Notes: generated by a model from the sequence alone, not told the origin. DNA of 64,000 bases from Penicillium oxalicum (GCF_001723175.1 NC_064651.1:4588001-4652000), one strand, 5' to 3'. Counted from the stretch's first letter, positions 19,886-32,228 are shown. Numbers and translations are program-made.

Positions 19886-22518
19886 ATGGATTCCCAACAG
19901 GGGGACCCTGATATACCACCTTCCGGAGGCCCTGGTCCAGTTGACCTTCCAAACGGCAAGCGCCGCTGGCGGCGCAACCGAGTGGCATGCGACGCATGCC
20001 ATGTCCGTCGAGTGCGGTGCGACCGCGCTTTCCCATGCTCTCGGTGTCTGCGGAGTGATACGAATTGTGAGTTCACCCGCGAGCGACGCAAGCGCGGACG
20101 CATCGCCCGTGCCAAGCTCGTCCATGGCTCGACTGAATCAGCCTTGGAGGAAGCGATCGTGGACTCGCAGTTCGGGCCAAGAAGAGATTCTCAGGAACAG
20201 AAGCCGCTGGCGCCTCATGATATTTCGCCTCGACAGCTCCAGAGCTCACCCGAGTCAACTGTTCACCAGCAGTCACCTCAAACCAACGAGATCAGTCTCT
20301 CTGCGGCTAGCGTGAACGGTGGCCCACAAGTTGCTGCCGACGGCGCACTCTCCCAGCAGCCCCCGTTAGCTCCCGCCCCCCCGCCGCCGGCCGCCCGACC
20401 GGAGGGCAATGCTACGGAAGAATGGCTCTCGAACGCAAACTTATCGCCAGAGTCGTATGATATCCTGGGAGGGATTCACGGGGGCGATGGGCCCCTGCCG
20501 CGGTTGTGGGACATCTGGACTCCCGGCGATTTGGCGGGGCCGCACCCGCACAGGCGTTCGACGCAGATCGCCCCGGTACCTGCACCGTCTCATGCGGGCC
20601 AGGGGCCTTCGACGAGCAAGCGACCGGGGGTGAAATACCCCGTTCTGGAGCCCATCATGCCTTATCTGGAGTCAAATCTCCCACGCCGCCTCGTATGTGA
20701 TCTGCTCGAGCTTTATTTCACCAGCTCGTTTTCCACACACATGCACCCAGTGTGTCACCATATCCACTGCTATGTCTTGCGGAAAGCTTCATTTCTCAGT
20801 CCCGATCGTCCCCGCCCGAGCAGTCCGGCCCTGTTGGCGAGTATGCTCTGGGTGGCTGCTGTTGACGATCGGGCATTTTCACTATCCATCTCGCCTCTTC
20901 AGCGGCGGAAGATCTGTCAATTCTTGTGTGCATTGACAATCCGTCTGCTGCGGCCGTTGATCCATGTGTCCTTTAAAGATCAAGAATCCACTGAAAATCC
21001 GCACGCGGCTCAAGACTACTCGGCGTCCGCCGCACATCACCCGTTCGAAGGTTCTGGAGACGACAAGGGCCTGGTCGGTCCCGCAGGGTGCCTGGACGAC
21101 GTGATCACATATATCCATGTTGCATCCATTATCTCCTCCAGTGAACAGAAAGCTGCGAGTATGCGCTGGTGAGTTACCCACGTCCCCGCATCTGACAAGG
21201 GTTTGATCATGTCTGGGCTGGCCTTTTGGAGCTGACCCATCAACTTTCCTCTATCAGGTGGCATGCAGCCTTTACCATGGCTCGAGAACTAAAGTTGAAC
21301 CAAGAAATTGAAGTGATGCCTAACATCGATAATCAAACGGATGGATCCAGTCCCTCATTTGGCTATCCTCTCGGGGGATGGGCGAGCTCGCCGGAAGGCC
21401 CAGTTTTCGACTACTCAAACCCCTCTCGCCCAAGCTTGAATTGCGTTTGCGAGGAGTCTCATAACCCGGGACGTAGTCCGCCGGTCACCGAAGAGCACCG
21501 CGAGGAGCGCCGACGGACCTGGTGGTTACTGTACATCATGGACCGTCATCTCGCACTCTGCTACAACCGTCCGCTAGCCCTGTTGGATGCTGAGAGCGAA
21601 GACCTGTTGCTTCCACTCGACGAAGCTGCATGGCAAGCGGGCAACATCCATACCAACAGCCCTCGTGCGGACGGGCCACAGTGCGTCCGATCGGGAAGCC
21701 GCAACAAGCGTCGGGTGTTTCCGAATTTCATCTGTCACGACCCGTCCATCCTGGGGTTTTTCTTGCCGCTCATGACCATCACGGGAGAATTGATTGACCT
21801 GAACCAAGCGCGAAATCATCCGACCCTCGGGCTTCGCCTCCAAGGGAAGGAGGCGTGGGAGGTGCATGTGTCCGAGGTTCTTCGCCAGCTGGAAGTCTAC
21901 AAGGCTAGCTTGACCACATTTGCTACCGCTGACCCGGACCCCGCGTTTTTGAACCAGTGTGCGGGTACCGATCAGCAATCGGATGCATCTTTGTCACAAG
22001 CCTACTCATGGCATCGTCAGACTGTGATTGCGTATTCATCCTATCTGGTGCACGTCCTACATATTCTCCTTGTTGGCAAATGGGACCCTGTCTCCCTCAT
22101 CGAGGACAAGGACTTTTGGACCTCGTCTCCTGCTTTTGCCTCGACGATCTCGCACGCTTTGGAGGCGGCTGACGCCGTCCAGCAGATCCTTCGATTTGAT
22201 CCGGATATCAGCTTCATGCCGTACTTTTTCGGTATCCAGCTGCTGCAGGGCAGCTTTCTCTTGCTTCTGATCGTTGAGCGCCTTCAAAAGGAGGCTGGAG
22301 ATGGTATTCTCAATGCTTGCGAGACGATGATCCGTGCAACTGAATCCTGCGTGGTCACTCTCAACACAGAATACCAACGCAGCTTCCGACAGGTTATGCG
22401 AAGTGCGGTGGCTCAGGCGCGCGGCCGGCCCGTCAACCCAAGCGAGATTCGACACCGCCGGAAGGCTGTGCTGGCATTGTATCGCTGGACGCGTAAGGGA
22501 ACCGGCCTTGCGCTCTAG
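19886..22518 (+). CDS. Zn2Cys6 transcription factor, XlnR/AraR-like
   Basis: The model is join(19886..21168, 21258..22518), 847 aa. The N-terminus has a Gal4-type binuclear zinc cluster, C35-x2-C38-x6-C45-x5-C51-x2-C54-x6-C61, followed by the basic linker RERRKRGR. The middle-homology region is of the xylanolytic type: [20 protein letters not shown] spans the intron, and [25 protein letters not shown] with DEAAWQAGN follows. These are hallmark segments of XlnR and its pentose-regulator paralogues. The 89-nt intron is phase 2 and restores the invariant WW. Between the finger and the fungal domain lies a Pro/Ala-rich stretch near 20360-20400. XlnR-family factors activate genes for hemicellulose and pentose use; a pectinase fusion and an arylsulfatase lie 1-4 kb downstream, which fits but does not prove a shared role. 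Confidence 0.9.
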
Positions 22519-23553
22519 GGACCTACAGGCCAATGTGTGCCTCATGGCCGGGTGACTGCCTCCTCTTTGACGTCGTTGCTGTCCGGTCTGACATCCCGTC
22601 CTGGGCGGTCGAATGGATCATCAAGCTCAAATTCATGAATATATGCGATACGTACCGTACCACCTTTTGTACATAGATAAGCTTTCCAGCTGCAATATCG
22701 GGATGAAAATTCCTCCGCAGTTCGACTAATTTACTTTTCTGCCCATGAACAGCCCCATTCACAGAGATAAGCAGAACTGCCGAATCCTCCACTAATAGTC
22801 GGAGGGCGTGAACATTGTGCACTTAACTCGAGGACCAGCTAACATGAACATTTATAAGCTGTGGATCGACGCCTTACCCAATGTATCATACCCGCCCCTC
22901 ATCTGCGGGATGGTACAATTTGGAAGATTATTGCGTACGGAGCACGCCATCTGATGGGCGGTTGATGGCAGACCGGGTCCACTCATCGTGTGTGTTGTGA
23001 CAATGCACGGATGAGTGTAGATTGCTCGGGAAAGCTAGCTTGCTGACAAGCTTGGCAAATTCATTCCCCTCCGAAGCGTCTTCAGCGGTCCTCGCCATAA
23101 CTTTCAGCCATGGTATCATCAAGACCGCACACTAGAGGCTGCACCAAGTTGCGCGTCTTGCATCCGGCCAGTTCGACGGCTGTAAGCGAGTATAGCACCG
23201 GCAATCAGGCGCAAGCTCGTTTGGAGGTTGCCGGTAGAAAGTGGGGAGACGATCTGGATCAAGCGGAAAAGGTCAACACGTATAAAATGAGAACGTGACA
23301 CTTCATGGCCTACAAAGGATATGCAGAGATCGATGCTTGTGAATTAAAAGATTCGAGCCTCCGCCGAAATGTGAGTGCCAATGCCCCAAAAGCGTCCAAG
23401 ATACCTCGGTGCTGATCAATGATCGGTGATTAGTGAATACGACAAAATCTCCTTGGGGGTTTCATCAATTCTTTTCCGCTGAGGACCCCTCTTCTAGGGA
23501 GTGGTAGAGATTGCTCTGTTTGTGGAGTCGTTGTCGTTTCCACGAATTCCGCG
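22519..23553. other. Intergenic region upstream of the arylsulfatase
   Basis: About 1 kb with only short reading frames and no recognisable motif. I see nothing supportable in it beyond 3' flank and promoter. Confidence 0.5.
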
Positions 23554-25597
23554 ATGGTGCTTGCTCAGGTTGCTGGCCTTGCGGCCTCTCTCGGTTTTCT
23601 GGGATCTCACTCTCTAAGTAGCCCCGATTCGGTACTACAAACAGGCTCCCTAGTCTCGCCAAAGCCGCCGAATTTCCTATTCATACTCACAGACGACCAA
23701 GACCTTCAACTGGAGTCAATGTCCTACATGCCTTTAGTGAAGCAGCATCTCGGCGACAAGGGAACCTCATTCCTGAATCATTTTGTCACCACGGCAATAT
23801 GTTGTCCCTCTCGTGTCAGCTTATGGACCGGCCGCCACGCACATAATACAAACGTTACCGACGTGAATCCGCCTTATGGTGAGAAATTGGCCCTGGGAAA
23901 TGACCAATGATCAGGAATCAGTGCTGACCGTATCCCGGGACGAAAATTAGGAGGTTATCCCAAATTTGTGGACCGAGGGTTCAACGACAACTTTTTGCCG
24001 GTTTGGCTTCAACAGGCAGGCTACGACACTTATTACACAGGCAAACTCTTCAATTCACACACGGTGGAGAACTATCATAGCCCGTATGTGAACGGCTTCA
24101 ACGGATCCGACTTTCTGTTGGATCCGTACACTTATTCCTATCTGAATTCTACGTATCAACGACAACGGGAGGCCCCTGTGAGCTACGAAGGACGGCATAC
24201 GACAGACGTCATCAAAGAGAAAGCGCTGGGCTTCCTTGACGATGCGCTGAATGGTGATCGTCCGTTTTTTGTCACAGTCGCTCCTATTGCACCTCACTCG
24301 AATCTCGACCCCCAGAATCTACGAAGCGGCAAGGTGGTCATGACTGCCCCTGTTCCTCTAGATCGCCACAAGCATCTTTTTGAAGGTACTCAGGTGCCTC
24401 GAACCCCCAATTTCAACCCTGATACAGTATGAGGAATGCCCACGTTCTGACCGAGAAGAATCCGACTCAAGCTGACAAAGTTCATAACAGCCCAGTGGCG
24501 TCGGTTGGGTACGCAATCTCGATCGACAAAATCAAACAGAAATTGACTATGATGACGAGTTCTACCGTGCGCGCCTACGTGCTCTGCAGGGCGTTGATGA
24601 GCTCGTGGACTCTCTAGTCGCCCGACTAGAGAAAAGTGAAAAGCTGGACGACACCTACATTATTTATACGTCAGACAATGGATTTCATATCGGCCAACAT
24701 CGTTTACCACCGGGAAAGACATGTGGATTCGAGGAGGATATTCGCGTACCATTGATCATTCGAGGACCAGGAGTTCTCGAGGGAAATATCGAACAGGCAG
24801 TCACAACACATATTGATTTTGCCCCAACCATATTCAAGTTAGCGGGCGTCACACCACGGGAAGACTTTGACGGCACGGCGATCCCCGTCCTGTTTGAACA
24901 AGGGGATGTTCGCCACGAACACGTCACGGTGGAATTTTGGGGGACGGCGGTGATAGAAGGCATATATGGAGGCATCGGTGAGTATTATAGATCTCGTGGT
25001 GACCGATTGACCCCACGATGGCTGCCCACGCGAATTCACGCGACTCAGATTGATGCTGAAGCTTTCACACTAGGCCCTGACGGCTCAGCCAGTATTCCAA
25101 ACAACACCTACAAGGCTATTCGTGTGCTTTCTAAAGATTACAACTTGTATTACTCCGTTTGGTGTAGCAACGAGCACGAGCTCTATGACCTATCGGTATG
25201 TGAATTTCTTTTCAAAGAGCAGTATTGAGGATTGCACTGACTTCCCGGCCAGACTGATCCCTACCAGATGAAAAATTTATATCCGGCCAGGACACAGACT
25301 AATGGGCCACGGATTCTTGGGCGCAGCCTGGACCAGGTAGTCCGCCGCTTAGATACTTTGCTTCTGCTCACCAAGTCCTGTCAAGGCAAAACATGTATCG
25401 ATCCTTGGAAGGTGCTTCATGGCAATGGGCAGGTGAAAACCCTTCGTGATGCTATGAGCGAAAGTTACGACCGGTTCTACGCCAAACAACCTTTAGTGTC
25501 GTTCTCCCGATGTGATCTTGGATACGTGATTGATGGCGAGGGCCCACAAAGACCGCTTCTGACACGCCACGGGATTGAATGGGATGCGTGGGTGTAA
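23554..25597 (+). CDS. Secreted arylsulfatase (sulfatase family, formylglycine type)
   Basis: The model is join(23554..23878, 23951..24426, 24491..25195, 25253..25597), 616 aa. Sulfatases hydrolyse sulfate esters using a formylglycine made from an active-site cysteine. The N-terminus looks like a signal peptide. The metal-binding segment NFLFILTDDQD follows, then the modification motif CCPSR (C83-R87) with LWTGR. Further conserved segments are YYTGKLFN, APHSNLDP, YTSDNGFHIGQHRLP and THIDFAPTI. Introns are 72, 64 and 57 nt with clean GT-AG ends; the second joins FNPDT to PSGVGWVRN. Several N-glycosylation sites are present. Fungal arylsulfatases are often induced by sulfur starvation; here it sits next to a pectinase, so a role on sulfated polysaccharide or aryl sulfates in plant debris is possible. 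Substrate is unknown. Confidence 0.92.
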
Positions 25598-26553
25598 GTA
25601 GAGGAGACCCGCCTGTGCTTGGTCTTGACTTTACAAGTGTGACCATCTGCCACAGCAAGATACCAAAGAGCCTTTTGCATTAGAACACATCGAGGATTCT
25701 GTATGAAGGGCTCGAATTTGAATTTGCTGTCTCTGCTGCATACTCTCAACTGTGACGGGACCAATCTACCAAATCTATCCCGCAAAAGGTGTGAGGCCGG
25801 GAGAAGTTGTCAAAATCTTCTGTTCATTGAAATCGCCCAGGATATGGAATATGCCGGGTTATCTTGGAGAACTGGGTGGGTCTGAAGAAATGTTTCAAAG
25901 AGACGGGCGGCAATGAAAGTCCCTTCTTCCACGAGGTCGTCGAACATGATGATGAGCAACCAGCGTTGCAATTTCCACACCATCCGAAACGTAATTCAAT
26001 TTTGGCCTACTCATGACCTTATTCGCTAGCAGAATGTAGAATGGGATCCAGCGAAATGGCTACCCCTTTTTGGTTGCTGCTCCCTGGAATCCCTCAGCTT
26101 GATCTCAGGCCAGGCATTGGTGGAAATTTAGCTCCCGGGATGCTTTCCGTGATGGAAGCCTAATCCTAATTCTCTCGGCAAAAGCTTCGACTATGCGGGG
26201 GTAAAACTCCAACCGGGGCGTAGGCCATTAACTGATTGATGGAAATCTTGCCGCAGATTATTTCAGAGCATGCGCCGTTAACCTGCAAATTACCTGCATG
26301 ATTCGATTGGGACAAAACCGAGCATGAGGGTTATCGATCGTGCGGAGGAGTCTCTCGGACCCTGGACGAAGAGAATTCAGGATGCAAAGGCTGTTTTAGA
26401 CTTGACGTTGCCACTTTGACCGCGGGCTCAACCCGTGATGCTGGCATTATAAATCATCGCCTCAGCAGTCAAGATCTACCCGAGAATCATTTCGGACTCT
26501 GCTACTTCGCCTGGCTCTCAGAACCGGAAGCGACTATCATCGCCTGAAGGGAG
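25598..26553. other. Intergenic region and promoter of the pectinase fusion
   Basis: No gene is seen. The last 400 nt contain CreA-type hexamers and a TATA box (separate entries) that belong to the pectinase gene. Confidence 0.5.
26195..26454 (+). promoter_or_regulatory. Putative CreA sites and TATA box of the pectinase fusion
   Basis: Three hexamers fit the CreA consensus SYGGRG: GCGGGG at 26195-26200, CCGGGG at 26213-26218 and GCGGAG at 26342-26347. A TATAAAT box lies at 26448-26454, about 120 nt before the ATG. Clustered CreA sites would fit carbon-catabolite repression, which is usual for fungal pectinases. The consensus is short, so chance matches are possible. Confidence 0.45.
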
Positions 26554-26577
26554 ATGCCCCGTTCGTACACAAAATGA
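26554..26577 (+). promoter_or_regulatory. uORF (7 codons) overlapping the pectinase start codon
   Basis: ATG at 26554 opens seven codons and stops at TGA 26575-26577, which overlaps the main ATG (26574-26576) as ATGA. It lies about 100 nt downstream of the TATA box, so it may well be in the leader. Confidence 0.45.
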
Positions 26578-29102
26578 AAACGCCACTCTGTATTTTTCTT
26601 GCGGCGCTATCTGCTGTATCGCATGCACTTCCAGGGCTCGCGCATGAGGCTGTTGAAGAACGTACAGTCTGTTCCGGTGCATCTGCCCGGACAGTGCCTG
26701 CGAAACATGCAGTAGTCGTCGACAACAGTGCGCGGCCGTTCCCCGGATCTTATAACACGGTCCAGGCAGGCGTCGACGCTCTTAGCAAGACGGCCAGTAT
26801 TCCACAAACGCTATTTATTTTCCCTGGTACATACAACGAGCAAGTGTATATTCCACGCCTCGCCTCCAACCTTACAGTCCAGGGATATACATGCAATGCC
26901 AAGAGCTATCAACATAACACAGCGACTATCACCTACAATCTTGCGCTCATCAACACGACCAGTGATGATCTGACAGCGACTTTGCGCCAATGGAATCCAA
27001 ACACGAAGATCTACAACCTGAATGTTGTTAACACCTTCGGTCACATTCCCAAGAACGGTCAAAATCTCGCGGTGTCAGCGGAAACCGGTCATCAGGGGTA
27101 CTACGGCTGCCAGCTGATAGGTTATCAGGATACTTTACTCGCTGAAACTGGTACGTAGGCAGAGGAAGACCAAATGACCTTTCTATAGTTCGCAAACTAA
27201 TGCCCCATACTATCCAGGTACTCAACTTTATGCGAAGAGCCTGATTGTGGGCGCTGTTGACTTTATCTTTGGGCAAACGGCTTTGGCGTGGTTCGAGAAC
27301 ATTGACATTCGAACCATCGCACCGGGGTGCATCACAGCCTCCGGCCGCAGCAGCGCAGACAATCCATCCTGGTATGTGATCAGCCGCTCAACGATCACGG
27401 GTATCAACGATACAATTGCAGCTGGAACAAACTACTTGGGCCGACCGTGGCGCTCTTTCGCCCGCGTGGTTTTCCAAGATTCCTACCTCGGCGATATCAT
27501 CGATCCATCGGGATGGGAGCGATGGTCCACGAGTACTCCTAACACCGAGGATGTGACATTTGCCGAATTCAACAATCGTGGACCTGGATCTGTGAGAGAA
27601 GAAGGGCCTCGAGCCAACTTTAGTGAACAACTTTCCAGTCCCATTCCTATTCGGTCTATTCTGGGCGAGAGATTTGAAGACGAGTGGTGGGTAGACACCG
27701 ATTACCTTGAGCCCAGCGACCTGAAAACCACAAAGTCGAAACCAAGCGCTTCAACCTACTCAAGAACGACTGCAAATTCTGAATATACAACAATCACAAC
27801 TTCCCTAGTCATTTCAAGCCCCTTGACAACCGTAGCGGCAACCCTATCGCCTACCGCTGCGCCTACGCCCTCATCTTCACCCGCATCATCGAGCCCTTCC
27901 GCCTCATCAAGTACCAACTGTACTTGCACTGAATATGCACAGATCTCGGCGGCCGTGAAATCCTGCACTGAAATTGTTTTGTCAAACATCGCCGTCCCCG
28001 ATGGATCTGCCGTCGACCTCTCTGGACTTCGGGCAGGATCGACTGTGAGATTTGATGGACTGACGACTTTTGGCTTTACCAACTCTTCCAGTTTCAACCC
28101 GATAACTATCAGTGGGTCCGGCATTACAGTGACGGCAAACCCTGGAGCCATCATTGACGGTAATGGGCAAGCTTACTGGGATGGCCAGGGTTCAAACGGC
28201 GGTGTGCCCAAGCCCGACCATTTTATTGTGGTGAAGAAGGTGACTGGGAACTCGATCATTGAGAAATTACATATTCAGAACTGGCCGGTCCATCTCTTCA
28301 CCATTAGCAGTTGTTCGGACCTCGTCTTCCAGGACCTGGTACTGAATAACACTGCCGGCGATGCGCCAAACGCCAGAAGTGGAAGCCTGCCAGCAGCACA
28401 CAATTCGGATGGCTTTGACGTCAGCAGTTCAAACAACATTGTCATCCGGCGCAGTGTTGTGTTCAATCAAGATGACTGTGTAGCCGTGACCAGTGGTAAC
28501 AACATGACGATATCCGAGCTGGAATGCCATGGCGGACACGGCCTTTCTATTGGCTCAGTCGGGCTGAAATCCAATAATAATGTGACAAACATCAAGGTAA
28601 AGGCCGTCTTCGATCCAGGGGGGCTATCCAGTCACCCCACCTTTCCTTTATCTGGCGTGCAGATCGCTCCATGAGGCTGCACGTTTACGTCGGTGCAGGA
28701 TTGAACTTTTGCTAACCCAAAATTATTGACTACAAATAGTTTACTGACTCATCCGTCCATGATTCTTCGAATGGTTGTCGCATCAAGACCAACTATAACG
28801 CGACGGGATACGTTGCTAACATCACCTTTTCCGATATTTCGCTTCATGGGATTACTACTTATGGAATCGATGTGCAACAAGACTACCTCAACGGTGGGCC
28901 GACCGGGAACCCGTCGAATGGGGTGATCATTGAAAACCTCTTGTTCGAGAACGTGACCGGCACAGCCACCTCAGCTGCACAGGATTACTATGTCCTTTGT
29001 GGAGAGGGCTCGTGCTCTGAGCTTGTTTTTGATGGTGTCTCGATCGAGGGAGGATCTGTGGCCAGCAGTTGCAACTTTCCTGTGACTGGATGCCCGTCTT
29101 GA
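26574..29102 (+). CDS. Bifunctional pectin methylesterase-polygalacturonase (CE8-GH28 fusion), secreted
   Basis: The model is join(26574..27150, 27218..28596, 28740..29102), 772 aa. After a signal peptide (MKTPLCIFLAALSAVSHA) comes a CE8 domain (about 35-330) with GTYNEQVY, GYQDTLL (Q185, D186), VDFIFG (D207) and LGRPWR (R268), all catalytic positions of pectin methylesterases. A Ser/Thr/Pro-rich linker (about 360-426) leads to a complete GH28 domain with NSD (588-590, instead of the usual NTD), QDDC (D611, D612), GGHG (H633) and RIK (R666-K668). The esterase would remove methyl groups from homogalacturonan and the hydrolase cut the de-esterified chain. Introns are 67 nt (phase 1) and 143 nt (phase 0); the second runs across a stop in all readings and its removal restores the NIKFTDSSV-type beta-helix strand. 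One continuous frame crosses from CE8 into GH28 without any intron, so the fusion is not an annotation artefact. Confidence 0.93.
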
Positions 29103-29921
29103 TTGACAGCCGAGATGCATGAGTGCTCCAGCCTGTAAACCTACCTAGGCCGTCTTTCCATGTTTCACAAATTTCAATAAATTTTTTTATTTCGATCGTT
29201 CGGTCTGCCGGCAATACAGCTAAATATGCAGTTGCATATGAGTGACGTGGCGGCTTAGAGCTTAGAGCTGCATCCTGTCGCTGTGGATGGCACTCCAGGT
29301 AGGTTTAGACAATCAACCATGTCGGAGAACCGGATATCATTCATGCGCACTGCAATATTAGAACTGGAGAGTCTTTCAATGCTCTTGAGTTGATGTTTCA
29401 CACAAGAATTGAGCCAGACGCTACCGTGGACAATGATTTTAGCTTCACTCGCTGAAATTGTCACTGCGCAAGCACCTCGAATTGCTCGGCTGAAAAGACT
29501 TTGAGATAGTCGAGAGGAACGTGCGGAATGATGTTGATCTTGATTTCTCAATGCATCGCAGCGCAATGCAATGGTTGAAATTTCCAGATGATCACTTCGA
29601 GTACATCAACTCAAAATGTCAGTGTATCCAATGACCAGAAAAAAATAATGGATGCTGATAATTTGATTGGCTATGCAAGGAGGAGAAACTGAACCCGTAT
29701 TCAGGCTTATCATGCACGCATTCTAATCGGAGAGCCTGCCAGGCTGCCTAACCGACCACCGTGCGATTTTATGACGCAAAAGTGTCGCGATCTGTGATCA
29801 GCGTGAGGATGAATACTTGTAAGGTTGATCATAAGAAGGCTTGAATACCGTGAATTTCAACATCAACTATCAATTTTCTGATCTCCATTTTTCCGATTCG
29901 GCACTGCGACACGAGGTGAAA
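29103..29921. other. Intergenic region between pectinase and terpene synthase
   Basis: About 820 nt without a supportable gene. It contains the AT-rich 3' end of the pectinase gene and the promoter of the terpene synthase. Confidence 0.5.
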
Positions 29922-31343
29922 ATGACAGTCACACATACTGAGAACGCTTTGGAAGCCATACAGGGTCAAACTTTTGTGATACCCAGCTTTCTGGCTCTCT
30001 TTGGTGAGATGTCATCTCCACTTCATGGCGGCTACGCTTGTCTTCGCCGGTCGATAGATGAGCTCATTCCACGGTACAATTCCAGTCCACAATTATTCTA
30101 GTGCATATTCACTGATAATTCATAGATTCTTTCCCAACGAAAAGAGCGGAAAGCAAGCTCAAAAGATTCAAAGGTCCGACTTTGCGTTACTTGGTTGTCT
30201 TTGGTGGCCGAACGTTGATCTGGATGCTCTACGATTGTTGACTCACCTTGCACTATGGTACTTAGTGTGGGATGATGAGATGGAGTCAAAGTATTTGGGT
30301 GTTGAAGGCGATCTTACCGCGGCCGACAAGTTTCGTTCTCAGACGAGGACGGTGATTGCTATGAGCCTAGGCCTCGCCGATGAAGATAGAGCGATCATAG
30401 AAGGCGCTCCACATTTGATCCAGCAATTTTATCCGCTTGGCGGAAGGATAAGATCGCAGATCAGTCAAGGTCAGTCACAGGTTTGAGTGGCGTTGTTTCC
30501 TGCCTATCTAGCAGTCAATGGCATCAGTCTTACTCGATATAGGGAATCTTGTCCTTCTCCTAGAGATGGTCGATAACATTCTCGACGACTCTAAGAAGGA
30601 GCAGCACTTCGTTGTGACGAGGAATATACCCTCTATCGAACAGTACTGGGACTATCGCACAGGAACGAATTTGATGGAGGCTTTGTACCCTGTCACGTCG
30701 TTAGTTTTCATATTTTCACCACCGAGAATGTCCTCCCACTAACTGCGATTAAGACTGGCCATCAGTTACGAGTTGACCGTAGAGGAAATGAGAAATCCAC
30801 TGTTGCGTGAGTACTGGGAGCAAATAAACAAGACAATTGCCTTGTAAGCTTGCCAGGATTTCAAAGAAAGCCGCTCAACTCTGTGCTGACAGCCATTTTT
30901 TAGAATCAATGACATTTTGTCGTTCAAGAAAGAAATTGTGCGTCAATCCGACCATATTGCCATTAGTGTGCTCACTTCTCAGGAACAGGAAAAAAAAGAG
31001 ACTCTGAATCTCGTCTTTCTGAAATACTTGGAGCTGGGATGCCTACAGAGTGCCATTGACTCCACAGTTGGGATGCTCATCAATTCAGTAGGGGAGATGC
31101 GACGCCTCAAATCCAAAGTCCTCTTGGGCACTGAGCCGCACGTACATCGACTCATAGAAACATGGGACCTGTATGCCGTAGGGTTTCTTCACTGGAGGTA
31201 TGCAGATTCTCTGAGGACATATTGGCGAAAAAATTCCTTTAGGCTGACCCTCACGTAGTCTTATTACCATCCGCTACGGCCTGGACACATTTCTACAAGA
31301 AGACGGCACATTTATTGTCTCTTTGAGCGAAACCTTTGACTAA
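29922..31343 (+). CDS. Class I terpene synthase (sesquiterpene cyclase-like)
   Basis: The model is join(29922..30073, 30126..30469, 30528..30699, 30754..30843, 30904..31197, 31259..31343), 378 aa, a normal length for a fungal sesquiterpene cyclase. Such enzymes ionise farnesyl diphosphate and cyclise it. The metal-binding motifs are both intact: DDEME at 100-104 and NDILSFKKE (N255, S259, E263), plus the late RY pair (R356-Y357). IEQYWDYRTGT matches the conserved helix-G segment. Introns are 52-61 nt. The third exon is best started at 30528, which keeps the phase and gives ISQGVLLDIGN; the nearer TAGCAG acceptors at 30511/30514 give an early stop. No cytochrome P450 or prenyltransferase lies nearby; the TauD-type dioxygenase gene on the opposite strand is the closest possible tailoring enzyme. 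Product cannot be predicted. Confidence 0.9.
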
Positions 31344-32228
31344 AAGGCAGAACGATGATTCAACAGTCATTCAACATGACTCAGATCATAAGACCGACAA
31401 TCAAGCTTGCGGTATTTCTGCCTCAGTATGGCCATTTCTCTCAGATCGTCAGGGTGACAACTGCTTGTACAGGAAAGGAACGAATTAATTCCGACCTCTA
31501 CTGCCGATAGTCTCCAGCTTGAACACACTTCACTTCACCTCATTTTTCAGTACTCAGGTCTTCGTGATTTGATTATTCCTATGCCACATACTCTTTTTGC
31601 GTGAATCATTGGGTTTTGGCTGTTCTCATGATCCCCTTTACCTGTCTTGTTTGCATCTTCCTGATGAGCAGTAAGAGGTTTCCAAAGTCAAATTCAGCAT
31701 TCAATAAATTGATAGTTAATTCCTATCACCCAACTTCAATGCACTAAGATTAAAATTGATCTCGACAACTGTAAGATGCTAAACATCTCCTTTGCACTAG
31801 CTGGTATGTATATTTGCTGTATAGATGGGCCAGGACGATGGAAGTATGTTTAGTACCTAGTTGCGATCTTTCATGACTTTGCAAACTTCTAATGACACCA
31901 CCCTACGAGTGACAGACGCCCAGCAGTGATATGCAAATAGTTCAATGAGGAGCTGCTTGAGGTATGTGTGAGGATTTAAGATTCATATACAATTATAAGG
32001 TCATAACAGGCCGTTGTCACATATTCACAACATCTCAAAAGGTATTGAAAGAACGCCCGGGGATGTCCATATCACCTCCGACAGTTCCGGGCACAAACAA
32101 GAACTTTGGCTGGCGGATGAAAACAGGGAGATCTGACAAAAGAAGGTGGAAATCTGGCGATCTGCAATCCCAGGGGATTTAGTGCTACCCCTGCCGAGCT
32201 GCCGCAGCTTCCAGGTACTTATGAGGTC
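31344..32228. other. Convergent AT-rich intergenic region
   Basis: About 885 nt between the 3' ends of the terpene synthase and the dioxygenase. It is AT-rich with many stops and I see no gene. Confidence 0.5.

Noticed and set aside
28597..28674. End of the pectinase fusion at the stop at 28672-28674
   Set aside because: The GH28 domain would lack its RIK motif and C-terminal strands, which are present after the acceptor at 28739.
30470..30517. Terpene synthase third-exon acceptors at 30511 or 30514
   Set aside because: With the phase-1 donor at 30470 they lead to a stop within about 25 codons; the acceptor at 30527 keeps the frame and the helix sequence.
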